Assembly: GCA_030695205.1 (NCBI GenBank)
Contig: JAUYTN010000058.1
Location: 81,390 to 145,389, forward strand
Length of the DNA: 64,000 bases
Origin: Burkholderiaceae bacterium
GTDB taxonomy: Bacteria; Pseudomonadota; Gammaproteobacteria; Burkholderiales; Burkholderiaceae_C
Direction of reading: 5' to 3'
The translations under genes and the position numbers were made by a program. Shown here in pieces: positions 26,593 to 35,640 of this stretch (position 1 is its first letter; every line of letters begins with the position of its first letter). The notes beneath the pieces were generated by a model. It was not told the DNA's origin. It searched no databases and worked only from the letters and a program-made list of their open reading frames with translations.

Positions 26593-27381
26593 TCAGCGGC
26601 CCACCGCAGCGCTGGCCGCTCCAAGTGCCTGCTCCAGGCGATCCACCAGCGCCATAAGGTGCCTGCCCCGCAGCGGTTTGGCCAGCAAGGCATCGAACCC
26701 CTCGGCCCTGGCGCGGCGGTGCAGCTGCCATGCGCGCCAGCGTCGCCCCACCGCCAGCCATGAAACCCGGCCGACCATGTCGGAAGTGGCCACCATCACA
26801 GCCTGAGGCTGTACCTCGCGAAACCGCCGAGCCAGAGCCCAGGCGTCGATGACGGGTGAGTCCAGGTTAATCAGCGCCAGCCCGTAGCGCACATCGTCCA
26901 TGGCCGCCATGGCCTGGGTGCTGGTGGATACCTCGTCAAGCCAACCGACCCGCCGTACCGCGAACCGGGCGCGGGCGTACATGCGCTCATCGGCATCGGC
27001 GCTGATGACCAGTACCCGCCGGGTTGGGGCACCACCCGGCACAGCCCGCACAAGGGGCTGTGTGGCGGCCGAGGAATCAGAGGGCAAAGCACCAAGGGCA
27101 GCGGGAGAAGCCAGCGGCCCTTCAGACGCACTTTCAGGCGCCACGGAGAGGTCCAGGTCTAGGTCCAGGTCCAGGCCCAAATCCACATCCAGGCTCACGA
27201 CCGGGTCCAGATCGAAGCTCAGGTCCAGGTCCACCTCGGCGGTGGGTGCATCGGCCTGACCCACCAGCACCTGTGGCAAGGTGTCCTCAAAACCCAGCGT
27301 GTCGTGGCCTGTGCGGGCGGCACCACCTGCCTCCGGTGTGAACCGAACGGCGGGTTGTGTGGGCACGCTGGTCTCGCTCAT
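26593..27381 (-). CDS. Receiver-like protein with Asp-Leu dipeptide repeat
   Basis: This 262-residue protein is of unknown function. Residues about 47-83 are a strikingly acidic run of alternating Asp and Leu (units such as DLDLSFDLDP, then VDLGLDLDLDLDLSV). The C-terminal half begins TRRVLVISADADERMYARARF and runs through LALINLDSPVIDAW to LLAKPLRGRHL, resembling a CheY-like receiver. The phosphoacceptor position reads INLD and the KP near the end is kept. It is convergent with mnmC, 2 bp away. It starts at ATG 27381; GTG 27387 would add two residues. Confidence 0.6.
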   Translation of the reverse strand: MSETSVPTQPAVRFTPEAGGAARTGHDTLGFEDTLPQVLVGQADAPTAEVDLDLSFDLDPVVSLDVDLGLDLDLDLDLSVAPESASEGPLASPAALGALPSDSSAATQPLVRAVPGGAPTRRVLVISADADERMYARARFAVRRVGWLDEVSTSTQAMAAMDDVRYGLALINLDSPVIDAWALARRFREVQPQAVMVATSDMVGRVSWLAVGRRWRAWQLHRRARAEGFDALLAKPLRGRHLMALVDRLEQALGAASAAVGR

Positions 27382-27490
27382 TGGCACATGCTACCGCACC
27401 CATCGACCGGCTTTTTATATCTATTTCTGCATAAGCGGATGAAAACAATGTCGTTTGAAATATGAGGGTAACTGCTTACAGTCGCCCCCC

Positions 27491-28282
27491 ATGCACGATA
27501 TGGCTTTCATTTTTGCGGGGTTTGTGGTCGGCGTCATCGTTGGCCTCACGGGCGTCGGCGGCGGCTCGCTCATGACACCCATTCTCATCTTCTTTTTTGG
27601 GGTGAAGCCCTACCTGGCCGTGGGAACCGACCTGCTGTTTGCGGCCTTTACCAAGATGGGCGGCACCCTCAGCCTGGCGCGCCAGCGCCTGGTGCCCTGG
27701 CGCGTGGTGGCCCAGCTGTGCGCCGGCAGTGTGCCCGCCGCCCTGGTGACGTTGGCCGTGCTCAAACACCTGGGCCCCGCCAGCCAGGAGGTGCAACAAC
27801 TCATGACCACGACCCTGGGTGTGGCCCTGCTGCTGACGGCCTGCGCCATGTTCTACAAAGCCATGCGCGGCCAACAACAGCCCCGCACCCTGGCCAGGGG
27901 TGAGGAACTCGCAGCCATGAAGGCCCGCCACTGGTCACTGCCGCTGGTGTTCGGGGCGCTCATTGGCACCCTGGTCACCCTCACGTCGGTGGGGGCCGGG
28001 GCCATTGGTGTCACGGTGCTGCTGGTGCTGTTCCCGCTGCTGCCGCTGCCGCGCATCGTGGCCGCTGATATCGCCTACGCCGTGCCCCTGACGCTGGTCG
28101 CAGGCCTGGGACACGCCTCCCTGGGCTCGGTGGACTGGCCACTGCTGGCCAAGCTGCTGGTGGGCTCGCTGCCCGGCATCTGGCTGGGCTCGCGGCTCAT
28201 GCGCCACACCCCGGAGCGGCTGATTCGCTCCATCCTGTCGGTGCTGCTGGCCTGGGCCGGCACCAAGCTGGTGATGGTGTGA
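27491..28282 (+). CDS. TauE/SafE family sulfite exporter-like permease
   Basis: This 263-residue protein with about eight transmembrane helices shows the family motifs GLTGVGGGSLMTPILI near the start and a second GVG-like GALIGTLVTLTSVGAGAIG copy in the middle, the internal duplication typical of TauE. It probably exports or imports sulfite, sulfonate or a related anion. The ATG at 27491 is followed by a second ATG nine bases on. It precedes cysI by 76 bp, so it likely belongs to the sulfate assimilation operon and handles excess sulfite. Confidence 0.85.
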   Translation: MHDMAFIFAGFVVGVIVGLTGVGGGSLMTPILIFFFGVKPYLAVGTDLLFAAFTKMGGTLSLARQRLVPWRVVAQLCAGSVPAALVTLAVLKHLGPASQEVQQLMTTTLGVALLLTACAMFYKAMRGQQQPRTLARGEELAAMKARHWSLPLVFGALIGTLVTLTSVGAGAIGVTVLLVLFPLLPLPRIVAADIAYAVPLTLVAGLGHASLGSVDWPLLAKLLVGSLPGIWLGSRLMRHTPERLIRSILSVLLAWAGTKLVMV

Positions 28283-28358
28283 CGCCATAGGCGCCTGACC
28301 CACCACCCTCCACACCTGCCCCAAGCCCCAACTGCTTTTGTTCTGACTGATTTCCCCC

Positions 28359-30215
28359 ATGTACCAGTACACCGAATTCGACACCCAGTTTGTCAAAGCC
28401 CGCGCCGCCCAGTACCGCGACCAGTTGCAGCGCAACCTGGCTGGCACACTGAGCGACGACGCCTTTCGCCCCCTGCGCCTGCAAAACGGCTGGTACGTGC
28501 AGCGCTACGCACCGATGCTGCGGGTGGCTGTGCCCTATGGCGAACTCAACAGCGCGCAGTTGCGCGTGCTGGCCACTGTGGCGCGCGACTTTGACCGGCC
28601 TGCACCCGAGCTGCTGGCCCACGCACAGGCCACCCAGGACCAGATCGGCCGCATGCCAGGCCCACGTCTGAAAACCGGCTACGGCCACTTCACCACCCGC
28701 CAGAACGTGCAGTTCAACTGGATACCTCTGGAAAAAAGTGCCGATGTCATGGAGCTGCTTGCCAGCGTCAACCTGCACGGCATACAGACCAGCGGCAACT
28801 GCATCCGCAACATCACCAGCGACGAGCGTGCCGGCATTGCCGTGGACGAGGTGGCCGACCCCCGCCCCCTGGCCGAAATCATGCGCCAGTGGAGCACCCT
28901 GCACCCTGAATTTGCCTACCTGCCGCGCAAATTCAAAATTGCCATCCACGGTGCCAGCGAAGACCGCGCCGCCATTGCCTGGCACGACGTGGGCCTGCAG
29001 CTGCTGCGCAACCCCGATGGCGAGTTGGGCCTGAAGGTGCTGGTGGGTGGCGGCATGGGCCGCACGCCGGTGGTGGCCTCGGTCATCCGCGAATTCCTGC
29101 CCTGGCACCAGATCCTCAACTACCTAGAAGCCGTGGTGCGGGTGTACAACCGCTGGGGTCGCCGCGACAACATGTACAAAGCCCGCATCAAAATCCTGGT
29201 GAAGGCCGAGGGCGAGCGCTTTGTGAACGAGGTGGAGGCCGAGTACCGCGACATCGTGGCCGTAGACGGTGCGCCCCACACCATCACGCAGGCCGAGTAC
29301 GACCGCGTGGCCGCCCACTTTGCCCCGCCCGACCTGTCGTGCGACAAAGCCAGCGCCGACGAAAAAATTGCCCGGATCCTGAGAGCCGCTGCCGAAGACG
29401 ACGTGGAGTTTGGCCGCTGGCTGCAGCAAAACGTGGCGCCCCACCAGAACCCCGATCTGCGGGCCGTGACCCTTAGCTTCAAGCGCCTGGGCCAGGCCCC
29501 GGGGGATGCCACCGCAGAGCAGCTGTGGCGGGCGGCCGACCTGGCCGACCAGTTCAGCGCGGGCGAGGTGCGCGTGACCCACAACCAGAACCTGCTGCTG
29601 CCCTGGGTGCGCTGCGACCAGTTGCCCGAGCTGTGGCGCGCCGCCCGCAAGCTGGGCCTGGCCAAGCCCAATGTGCGGTTGCTGACGGACATGATCACCT
29701 GCCCCGGCGGCGACTACTGCGCACTGGCCAACGCCCGCTCGCTGCCCCTGGCCGAAGCCATTGCCCAGCGCTACGCCGACCTGGACGAGCTGCATGACCT
29801 GGGCGAGATTGACCTGCACATCAGCGGCTGCATCAACTCCTGCGGCCACCACCACAGCGGCCACATTGGCATCCTGGGCGTGGACAAGGACGGTCAGGAG
29901 TGGTACCAGATCACGCTGGGCGGCTCAGACGGCTCGCACCTGAGCGGCCCGCCGGTCGCGGGCAAGGTCATTGGCCCGTCGTTTGCCGCAGAAGAGGTGG
30001 TGGACGTCATCGAAGCCGTGCTCGACACCTACCAGACCCTGCGCTTGCCCGGCGAAACCTTCATCGCCACCTGCCAGCGGGTGGGAGCCGAGCCCTTCAA
30101 AGCGGCCGCCAACGCGGTGCGGCACATCACCCTGCGTCGAGACGAAGCGATGGTCGAGGTGGAACACGCCCGCCACCTGGCCCACAGCCAGGCCGTGCGC
30201 GAGATCGACGCCTGA
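28359..30215 (+). CDS. cysI: Assimilatory sulfite reductase hemoprotein CysI
   Basis: This 618-residue enzyme reduces sulfite to sulfide with six electrons. It shows two ferredoxin-like halves, GYGHFTTRQNVQFNW early, SGNCIRNITSDERAG, and the siroheme/4Fe-4S ligands in ITCPGGDYCALA and HISGCINSCGHHH. No flavoprotein CysJ is encoded nearby, so the donor is probably ferredoxin; fdxA and a ferredoxin reductase lie 4 kb downstream. It is followed 39 bp later by the DUF934 gene commonly paired with this reductase. Confidence 0.93.
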   Translation: MYQYTEFDTQFVKARAAQYRDQLQRNLAGTLSDDAFRPLRLQNGWYVQRYAPMLRVAVPYGELNSAQLRVLATVARDFDRPAPELLAHAQATQDQIGRMPGPRLKTGYGHFTTRQNVQFNWIPLEKSADVMELLASVNLHGIQTSGNCIRNITSDERAGIAVDEVADPRPLAEIMRQWSTLHPEFAYLPRKFKIAIHGASEDRAAIAWHDVGLQLLRNPDGELGLKVLVGGGMGRTPVVASVIREFLPWHQILNYLEAVVRVYNRWGRRDNMYKARIKILVKAEGERFVNEVEAEYRDIVAVDGAPHTITQAEYDRVAAHFAPPDLSCDKASADEKIARILRAAAEDDVEFGRWLQQNVAPHQNPDLRAVTLSFKRLGQAPGDATAEQLWRAADLADQFSAGEVRVTHNQNLLLPWVRCDQLPELWRAARKLGLAKPNVRLLTDMITCPGGDYCALANARSLPLAEAIAQRYADLDELHDLGEIDLHISGCINSCGHHHSGHIGILGVDKDGQEWYQITLGGSDGSHLSGPPVAGKVIGPSFAAEEVVDVIEAVLDTYQTLRLPGETFIATCQRVGAEPFKAAANAVRHITLRRDEAMVEVEHARHLAHSQAVREIDA

Positions 30216-30254
30216 GCCACGCCAACCACCGCATTTGAACCCCACCCACACCTC

Positions 30255-30677
30255 ATGAAACTCATAGCTGATAACCCAATAAAATCAAGCGCTGAGGCAC
30301 AAAAAAGCTCTCAAAACGTGCTCAGCCTGGCCAACGACGCCGACCCCCGGCAACACAAGCTCGACGGGGTAGATGTGGTGGAGCTGCACTTTCCGAAGTT
30401 CAGCGATGGCCGCGCCTTCAGCCAGGCCTTTTTGCTGCGCCGCCGCCTGGGGTTTGCGGGCACCATCCGCGCCACTGGCGAGGTGCTGGTGGACCAATTG
30501 CTGCAAATGCAGCGTGCCGGGTTCACCGAGGCCGTGCTCAGCCCCGGCCAGGACGCCGCCGTGGGCCAGCGCCTGCTGGGCCACTACGCCCAGCGCTGCG
30601 GTGGTTTCTACCAGGGCGATGCTGTCGCCACCGCACCCAAGTTCCAGCGCACCAGCGCCAGCCAGGAGCACGCATGA
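30255..30677 (+). CDS. DUF934 sulfur-assimilation protein with repeat-derived N-terminal insert
   Basis: This 140-residue protein belongs to the DUF934 family, almost always beside cysI and cysH in proteobacteria lacking CysJ; its precise role is unproven. The family core begins LSLANDADPR, followed by FPKFSDGRAFSQAF and LLRRRLGFAGTIRATGEVLVDQLLQMQR. Residues about 4-19 (IADNPIKSSAEAQKSS) are encoded by copy B of the dispersed repeat and are not part of the family. The stop overlaps the cysH start by 4 nt. Confidence 0.85.
   Translation: MKLIADNPIKSSAEAQKSSQNVLSLANDADPRQHKLDGVDVVELHFPKFSDGRAFSQAFLLRRRLGFAGTIRATGEVLVDQLLQMQRAGFTEAVLSPGQDAAVGQRLLGHYAQRCGGFYQGDAVATAPKFQRTSASQEHA
30265..30308 (+). 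repeat. Copy B of the dispersed repeat, inside the DUF934 gene
   Basis: These 44 bases begin TAGCTGATAACCCAATA and contain CAAGCGCTGAG and a run of six A. They match copy C in cysN at 31 of 44 aligned positions without gaps. The element lies in the same reading frame in both genes, yielding the similar peptides IADNPIKSSAEAQK and [14 protein letters not shown]. It sits between the conserved initiator MKLI and the DUF934 core. Confidence 0.65.
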
Positions 30678-31546
30678 GCACATCACCCCTCGCCTGGACC
30701 AGCGACGTCCCGCTCACCCCCGCCACCACCCTGCATGCCAGGGCGTCGGCCACGTTTGGCGACAAGCTGGCCGAGACCCGGGCGCTGCTGCAGCAAGCGG
30801 CCATCGAATTCACCACCGCCGACGGCCAGGCCCTCATCACCCAGGCCTCCAGCCTGGGTGCGGAGGACGTGGTCATCACCCACCTCATCAACGACCTGAG
30901 ACTGAACCTGCCCATCTTTGTGCTGGACACCGGGGCCCTGCACACCGACACACTCGCCCTGCTGGAACAGACCCGCCACACCAGCCTGGCACCCGTGGCG
31001 GTGTTCCAACCGGTACAAGAGAGCGTGGTGCGGTTCGTGGCCCGCGAAGGCACAGACGCCATGTACCGCAGCCTGGCGCTGCGCAAGGAATGCTGCGCTA
31101 TCCGAAAGCTGGAACCCCTGGCACGAGCGCTGGAGGGCAAGCAAGCCTGGATCACCGGCCTGCGCCGCGAACAATCGGGCAACCGCGCCGACGTACCCCT
31201 GCGCGACAGCAGCGAGCCCGACAGCGGCCAGGCCCACGGCCGCATTAAGTTCAACCCCCTGGCCCACTGGACCTGGGGCGACGTGTGGCACTACATCGCC
31301 ACCCACGGTGTGGCCTACAACCCACTGCACGACCGCTTCTTCCCCAGCATTGGCTGTGCGCCCTGCACCCGCGCCATCAGCCTGGGCGAAGACTTCCGCG
31401 CAGGCCGCTGGTGGTGGGAAGCCGAGCTGGACGGTGGCACAGCCAAGGAGTGCGGCCTGCACGCCACCCGCACCGACGGTGATGCCACAACCACGGCCAA
31501 CACGCCCACCACCCCACCACAGACCGCCACCGGAGCCCGCGCATGA
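30674..31546 (+). CDS. cysH: Phosphoadenylyl/adenylyl-sulfate reductase CysH
   Basis: This 290-residue enzyme reduces activated sulfate to sulfite using thioredoxin or glutathione. The paired cysteines in KECCAIRKLEPL and the CXXC in IGCAPCTRAI indicate the 4Fe-4S-containing adenylyl-sulfate (APS) reductase type, so no CysC kinase is needed. The PP-loop-like region SSLGAEDVVITHLI and the HDRFFPSIG segment support the family. The C-terminal 20 residues are Thr/Ala-rich. ATGA overlaps occur at both ends, with DUF934 and cysD. Confidence 0.92.
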   Translation: MSTSPLAWTSDVPLTPATTLHARASATFGDKLAETRALLQQAAIEFTTADGQALITQASSLGAEDVVITHLINDLRLNLPIFVLDTGALHTDTLALLEQTRHTSLAPVAVFQPVQESVVRFVAREGTDAMYRSLALRKECCAIRKLEPLARALEGKQAWITGLRREQSGNRADVPLRDSSEPDSGQAHGRIKFNPLAHWTWGDVWHYIATHGVAYNPLHDRFFPSIGCAPCTRAISLGEDFRAGRWWWEAELDGGTAKECGLHATRTDGDATTTANTPTTPPQTATGARA

Positions 31547-32529
31547 ACGCCCGCACCCCCGACCACCTGCTGCAAGCCGCCGCTTCCCCCGCACACGGGC
31601 ACGCCATGACCGAACACCACCTGAACAACTCCCACCTCGATGCCCTGGAAGAGGAGACCATCTTCATCCTGCGCGAGGTGGCCGCCGCCTTCGAGCGCCC
31701 GACCCTGCTGTTTTCGGGCGGCAAGGACTCGCTGGTGATGCTCAAGTGCGCTGAAAAAGCGTTTGGCAAAAAGTCTGAGGGCGGCGGTTTGCCCTACCCG
31801 CTGCTGATGATTGACACCGGCCACAACTTCCCCGAAGTGACCGATTTCCGCGACTTCCGCGCTCAGGAGTTGGGTGCAGAGCTGATTGTGCGCAGCGTGG
31901 AAGACTCCATGGCCCGTGGCACCGTTCGCCTGGCCCACCCTGGTGAGAGTCGCAACGTGCACCAGTCGGTCACGCTGCTGGAGGCCATTGAAGAATTCCG
32001 CTTCGACGCGCTGATTGGCGGTGCCCGCCGCGACGAAGAAAAAGCCAGAGCCAAAGAACGCATCTTCAGCCACCGCGACAGCTTCGGCCAGTGGCAACCC
32101 AAGGCCCAGCGCCCCGAGCTGTGGACACTGTTCAACACCCGGCTGCAGCCCGGCGAGCACTTCCGCGTGTTCCCCATCAGCAACTGGACCGAGCTGGACG
32201 TGTGGCAATACATTGCCCGCGAAGCCATCGCCTTGCCCAGTATCTACTACTCGCACCAGCGCGAGGTGGTGGAGCGCAAAGGCCTGCTGGTGCCAGTGAC
32301 CGAACTTACCCCGCCGCGCGACGGCGAGGCCGTGGTGGTGCGCGACGTTCGCTTTCGCACCGTGGGCGACATCACCTGCACCTGCCCCGTGGAAAGCACA
32401 GCAGCCACGCCTGAAGACATCGTCATTGAAACCCTGGCCGCCGACGTGAGCGAGCGCGGTGCCACCCGCATGGACGACAAAACCAGCGAAGCCTCTATGG
32501 AAAAACGCAAGAAAGACGGGTACTTCTGA
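31543..32529 (+). CDS. cysD: Sulfate adenylyltransferase subunit 2 CysD
   Basis: This is the catalytic subunit of ATP sulfurylase, forming APS from sulfate and ATP together with the CysN GTPase. It is 328 residues from ATG 31543; an internal ATG at 31606 (MTEHHLNNSHLD) matches the usual family start, so the first 21 residues may be untranslated. The PP-loop LLFSGGKDSLVMLKC, ARRDEEKARAKERIFSHRD and the C-terminal EKRKKDGYF are diagnostic. It overlaps cysH by 4 nt and abuts cysN by 1 nt. Confidence 0.94.
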   Translation: MNARTPDHLLQAAASPAHGHAMTEHHLNNSHLDALEEETIFILREVAAAFERPTLLFSGGKDSLVMLKCAEKAFGKKSEGGGLPYPLLMIDTGHNFPEVTDFRDFRAQELGAELIVRSVEDSMARGTVRLAHPGESRNVHQSVTLLEAIEEFRFDALIGGARRDEEKARAKERIFSHRDSFGQWQPKAQRPELWTLFNTRLQPGEHFRVFPISNWTELDVWQYIAREAIALPSIYYSHQREVVERKGLLVPVTELTPPRDGEAVVVRDVRFRTVGDITCTCPVESTAATPEDIVIETLAADVSERGATRMDDKTSEASMEKRKKDGYF

Positions 32530-34013
32530 TGACTGCCACTTCTGTAGCTGACAACACATACGCAGCAAGCGCTGAATGCCAAAAAAACATGAAATCTGAC
32601 ACACCCACCGCCGCCACAGCCAGTGCCCTGCGCTTCATCACCTGCGGCAGCGTGGACGACGGCAAAAGCACCCTGATTGGCCGCCTGCTGGTGGACACCA
32701 AGGCCGTGCTGCAAGACCACCTGGCGGGTGTGCAGCGCTCGGGCGAAACCGACCTGGCCCTGCTGACCGACGGCCTGAGCGCGGAGCGCGAGCAAGGCAT
32801 CACCATCGACGTGGCCTACCGCTACTTCAACACCGAGGCGCGCAAATTCATCATTGGCGACGCCCCCGGCCACGAGCAGTACACCCGCAACATGGTGACC
32901 GCCGCCAGCAGCGCCGATGCGGCCGTGGTGCTGGTCGATGCCACCAAGCTGGACTGGGCCAACCTTCAGCCAGCGCAGGACCGCTCCAAGCAGGCTGACA
33001 CCCCCTCGGGGGGCAGCGCCGACGCGTCAGCGGCAAGCGTGGGGGCCAAGCAGCCCCTGGCTCTGCTGACGCAAACCCGCCGCCACTCGCTGCTGGTGAA
33101 CCTGCTGCGCGTGCCCAGCATCGTGTTTGCCGTGAACAAACTGGACGCTGTGGCCGACCCCGCGCTGGCATTTGCCAATATCCGCAACGCCCTGAACGCA
33201 TTTGCGGCCGAGGCCGGCATCACCATCACCGCCACCGTGCCCGTATCGGCCCTGAAGGGCTGGAACGTGGTCGATGCCGACCACGAGCACGTCGGCTGGT
33301 GCGGCTACACCGGCCCCACCCTGCTCGACATCCTGGAGCAGTTGCCCGGCACGCCCGCTGAGACAGAAGCACCCGTCGCCTTCCCTGTGCAATGGGTAGA
33401 AAAAAACGCTTCCTCCTCTGACACATCCCAAGGCCGCCGTGTGTTCTGGGGCCGAGTGGCCACTGGCACTGTGGCAGCGGGGACCGAAGTGCAGGTGTTC
33501 CCCAGTGGCCAGAAGGCCGTGGTGGCCCAGGTGCTGGACCATGCCCGCCGCCCCCGAACGGTCGCAGCGGGCAACAGCGCCGGGATCGTGCTTGACCGCG
33601 AGCTGGACGTGTCTCGCGGCGACTGGATTCTGGCAACACCGGTGGCAGCCGCCGTGGCAGACGACGACTTTGACACCCCCGCCGCCGTCAGCCCATACCC
33701 CGGCAACCGCGAGCTGCAAGCCACTGTGGCATGGATGGACGATGAGCCCCTGATCGCTGGCCGCGTGTACTGGGCGCTGCACGGCCACCGCTGGGTCAAG
33801 GCCAAGGTCAAGCGCGTGGTGCACAAACTCAATGTCAACACCTTGGCTGAAGAAGAGGCCACTCAGCTCGACCCCAACGCCGTGGGTCACATCGAACTGC
33901 TGCTGCAAGAACCTCTGCCCGTCGTGGCCTACACCCAGTCCCGGGTGCTGGGCTCGCTGATTCTGGTCGACACCGCCAGCCACAAAACCTCTGGCGCGGT
34001 GTTGGTGCGCTGA
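32529..34013 (+). CDS. cysN: Sulfate adenylyltransferase subunit 1 CysN with two in-frame repeat insertions
   Basis: This 494-residue EF-Tu-like GTPase drives APS synthesis by CysD. G1 is GSVDDGKST (residues 40-48), G3 is [12 protein letters not shown] and G4 is VNKLD. Two segments are foreign to the family. Residues about 6-20 come from copy C of the dispersed repeat. About 28 residues from 148 on (Pro/Ala/Ser/Gly-rich, containing [14 protein letters not shown]) come from a GC-rich palindromic element between the VDATKLDW strand and TQTRRHSLL. All GTPase motifs remain, so the protein is probably functional. Confidence 0.92.
   Translation: MTATSVADNTYAASAECQKNMKSDTPTAATASALRFITCGSVDDGKSTLIGRLLVDTKAVLQDHLAGVQRSGETDLALLTDGLSAEREQGITIDVAYRYFNTEARKFIIGDAPGHEQYTRNMVTAASSADAAVVLVDATKLDWANLQPAQDRSKQADTPSGGSADASAASVGAKQPLALLTQTRRHSLLVNLLRVPSIVFAVNKLDAVADPALAFANIRNALNAFAAEAGITITATVPVSALKGWNVVDADHEHVGWCGYTGPTLLDILEQLPGTPAETEAPVAFPVQWVEKNASSSDTSQGRRVFWGRVATGTVAAGTEVQVFPSGQKAVVAQVLDHARRPRTVAAGNSAGIVLDRELDVSRGDWILATPVAAAVADDDFDTPAAVSPYPGNRELQATVAWMDDEPLIAGRVYWALHGHRWVKAKVKRVVHKLNVNTLAEEEATQLDPNAVGHIELLLQEPLPVVAYTQSRVLGSLILVDTASHKTSGAVLVR
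32545..32588 (+). repeat. Copy C of the dispersed repeat, inside cysN
   Basis: This segment begins TAGCTGACAACACATACG and carries CAAGCGCTGA and a poly-A run, aligned without gaps to copy B (31 of 44 identical). It is in the same reading frame as copy B and encodes [14 protein letters not shown]. It lies between the initiator region MTAT and the conserved [15 protein letters not shown] core. Confidence 0.65.
32970..33053 (+). repeat. GC-rich palindromic insertion within the cysN G domain
   Basis: About 84 bases (a multiple of three) interrupt the otherwise conserved G domain. The centre is the near-perfect palindrome CCCCCTCGGGGGG at 33001-33013, flanked by GACCGCTCCAAGCAGGCTGACA and a tail ending AGCGTGGGGGCC. 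The composition recalls short GC-rich palindromic repeats I associate with Comamonadaceae intergenic regions. I see no second copy in this window. Confidence 0.5.
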
Positions 34014-34164
34014 CGCACACACTGCCAGCTGTTTCAGCCAACCCAATCCGCTTGCTGTGCCAACGTTTGCCCCAGGTCAAACACGGCACGCAAGGTCAAT
34101 ACCCACAACCCGTGGCTCCAACTTTAAAATCACGGGTTTTTACCGATCACCCGCACACACCACC

Positions 34165-34494
34165 ATGACCCACGTTGTCACCGAAAGCTGCATCCGTTGT
34201 AAATACACCGACTGTGTGGACGTTTGCCCTGTGGACTGCTTCCGCGAAGGCCCCAACTTCCTGACGATCGACCCCGATGAATGCATCGACTGCGCGGTGT
34301 GCATCCCCGAGTGCCCAGTGAGTGCCATTTACGCCGAAGAAGACGTGCCCAAAGACCAGCAGCACATGACCAAGCTCAACGCCGAACTTGCTCTGTTGCC
34401 CAACTGGAAAAGCATCACCAAACGCAAAGCGCCCCTGCCCGATCACGAGGACTGGAAAGACCGCACCGGCAAGCTGTCCGAGCTCATCCGCTGA
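34165..34494 (+). CDS. fdxA: Ferredoxin FdxA (7Fe/8Fe, Azotobacter-type)
   Basis: This 109-residue electron carrier begins [17 protein letters not shown]. Its cysteines in [19 protein letters not shown] and [17 protein letters not shown] bind one 3Fe-4S and one 4Fe-4S cluster. It starts at ATG 34165, 151 bp after cysN, and an AT-rich stretch with ACTTTAAAATCAC just upstream suggests its own promoter. With the reductase gene 8 bp downstream it probably supplies electrons to CysI or other reductases. Confidence 0.93.
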   Translation: MTHVVTESCIRCKYTDCVDVCPVDCFREGPNFLTIDPDECIDCAVCIPECPVSAIYAEEDVPKDQQHMTKLNAELALLPNWKSITKRKAPLPDHEDWKDRTGKLSELIR

Positions 34495-34502
34495 CACGCA
34501 CC

Positions 34503-35630
34503 GTGCCACCCGCTGCCCAGGCAGAGCGCTCCGTCGAGCCCAGCACGCCCCTGCGCACCGATGCGCTGGTCATCGGCGCTGGCCCGGTAGGTCTTTTTCT
34601 GGTGTTCGAGCTGGGCCTGCTGGGCATCAGTGCCCAGGTGGTCGATGCATCACCCGTGGTGGGGGGTCAACCGGTGGAGCTGTACGGGCACAAACCCATC
34701 TACGACATCCCCGCGGTTCCGGTGTGCACCGGGCAGGAGTTGGTGGATAAGCTGCGGCAGCAAATCGAGCCCTTCCACACACCCTTTCACCTTGACCAGA
34801 CCGTCTGCGCGCTCACTCCCCAGCCGGGGGGTGGATTTCTGGTCGAATCGTCGGCCGGTGTGCAGTGGCTGGCCAAGACGGTGTTCATCGCCGCAGGCGT
34901 CGGCGCATTCCAGCCCAAGCGCCTGAAGGTGGATGGCCTGGATGCCTTTGAGGGCTCTCAGCTGTTGTACCGGGTACCACAGCCCCAAGCTCTGGCAGGC
35001 CAGCGGGTGGTGGTCGTCGGCGGTGACGACACGGCCCTGGACTGGGCATTGCGTCTGTCCGAGCCCGGAGACCACGCTGCTGCCAGCGTGGTGCTGGTCC
35101 ACCGGCGCGATGCCTTCCAGGCCGATGCGGCCACCGAAGCGGCTGTGCGGGCTCGCTGCAGGCAGGGCGGCATGCACTTTCAGGTGGGCCAGATCACCGG
35201 GCACCACCAGTCGGGGCGGCTGACCGACGTTGACATCACCACCCCCGACGGCTCCACCCAAACCCTGCCCCTGGACATCCTGCTGGTGTGCGGGGGCCTG
35301 AGCCCACAGCTGGGCCCCATCAGCCAGTGGGGTCTGGCCATGGAGCGCAAGCAGCTGGTGGTAGACACCGCACAGTTCAGCACGGCTGTGCCAGGCATTT
35401 TTGCGGTGGGTGACATCAACACCTACCCTGGCAAACGCAAGCTCATCGTCTGTGGCTTTCACGAGGCCACCCTGGCCGCCTACGGAGCAGCCGCCCTGCT
35501 GTCGCCCCAACAGCCGGTGGTGCTGCAGTACACCTCGTCCAGCAGCCACTTGCACCGCTTGCTGGGCGTCGCAGCCACGGCCCCAAGCCCGGCGTCCAAC
35601 GCCAGCGCGGCCCCTGGGGCCAGCAGCTAG
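34503..35630 (+). CDS. Ferredoxin--NADP(+) reductase, thioredoxin-reductase-like type
   Basis: This 375-residue FAD/NAD(P) oxidoreductase has ALVIGAGPVGLFLVFELGLLG at the N terminus, VVVVGGDDTALDWAL for NADPH, and GIFAVGDINTYPGKRKLIVCGFHEA near the C terminus. It lacks the CXXC of true thioredoxin reductases, which defines the type 2 ferredoxin-NADP reductases. The start is GTG 34503, 8 bp after fdxA; no ATG fits. The last 20 residues are Ala/Ser/Pro-rich. It probably reduces FdxA in the same operon. Confidence 0.85.
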   Translation: MPPAAQAERSVEPSTPLRTDALVIGAGPVGLFLVFELGLLGISAQVVDASPVVGGQPVELYGHKPIYDIPAVPVCTGQELVDKLRQQIEPFHTPFHLDQTVCALTPQPGGGFLVESSAGVQWLAKTVFIAAGVGAFQPKRLKVDGLDAFEGSQLLYRVPQPQALAGQRVVVVGGDDTALDWALRLSEPGDHAAASVVLVHRRDAFQADAATEAAVRARCRQGGMHFQVGQITGHHQSGRLTDVDITTPDGSTQTLPLDILLVCGGLSPQLGPISQWGLAMERKQLVVDTAQFSTAVPGIFAVGDINTYPGKRKLIVCGFHEATLAAYGAAALLSPQQPVVLQYTSSSSHLHRLLGVAATAPSPASNASAAPGASS

Positions 35631-35640
35631 AATGCAGCCC

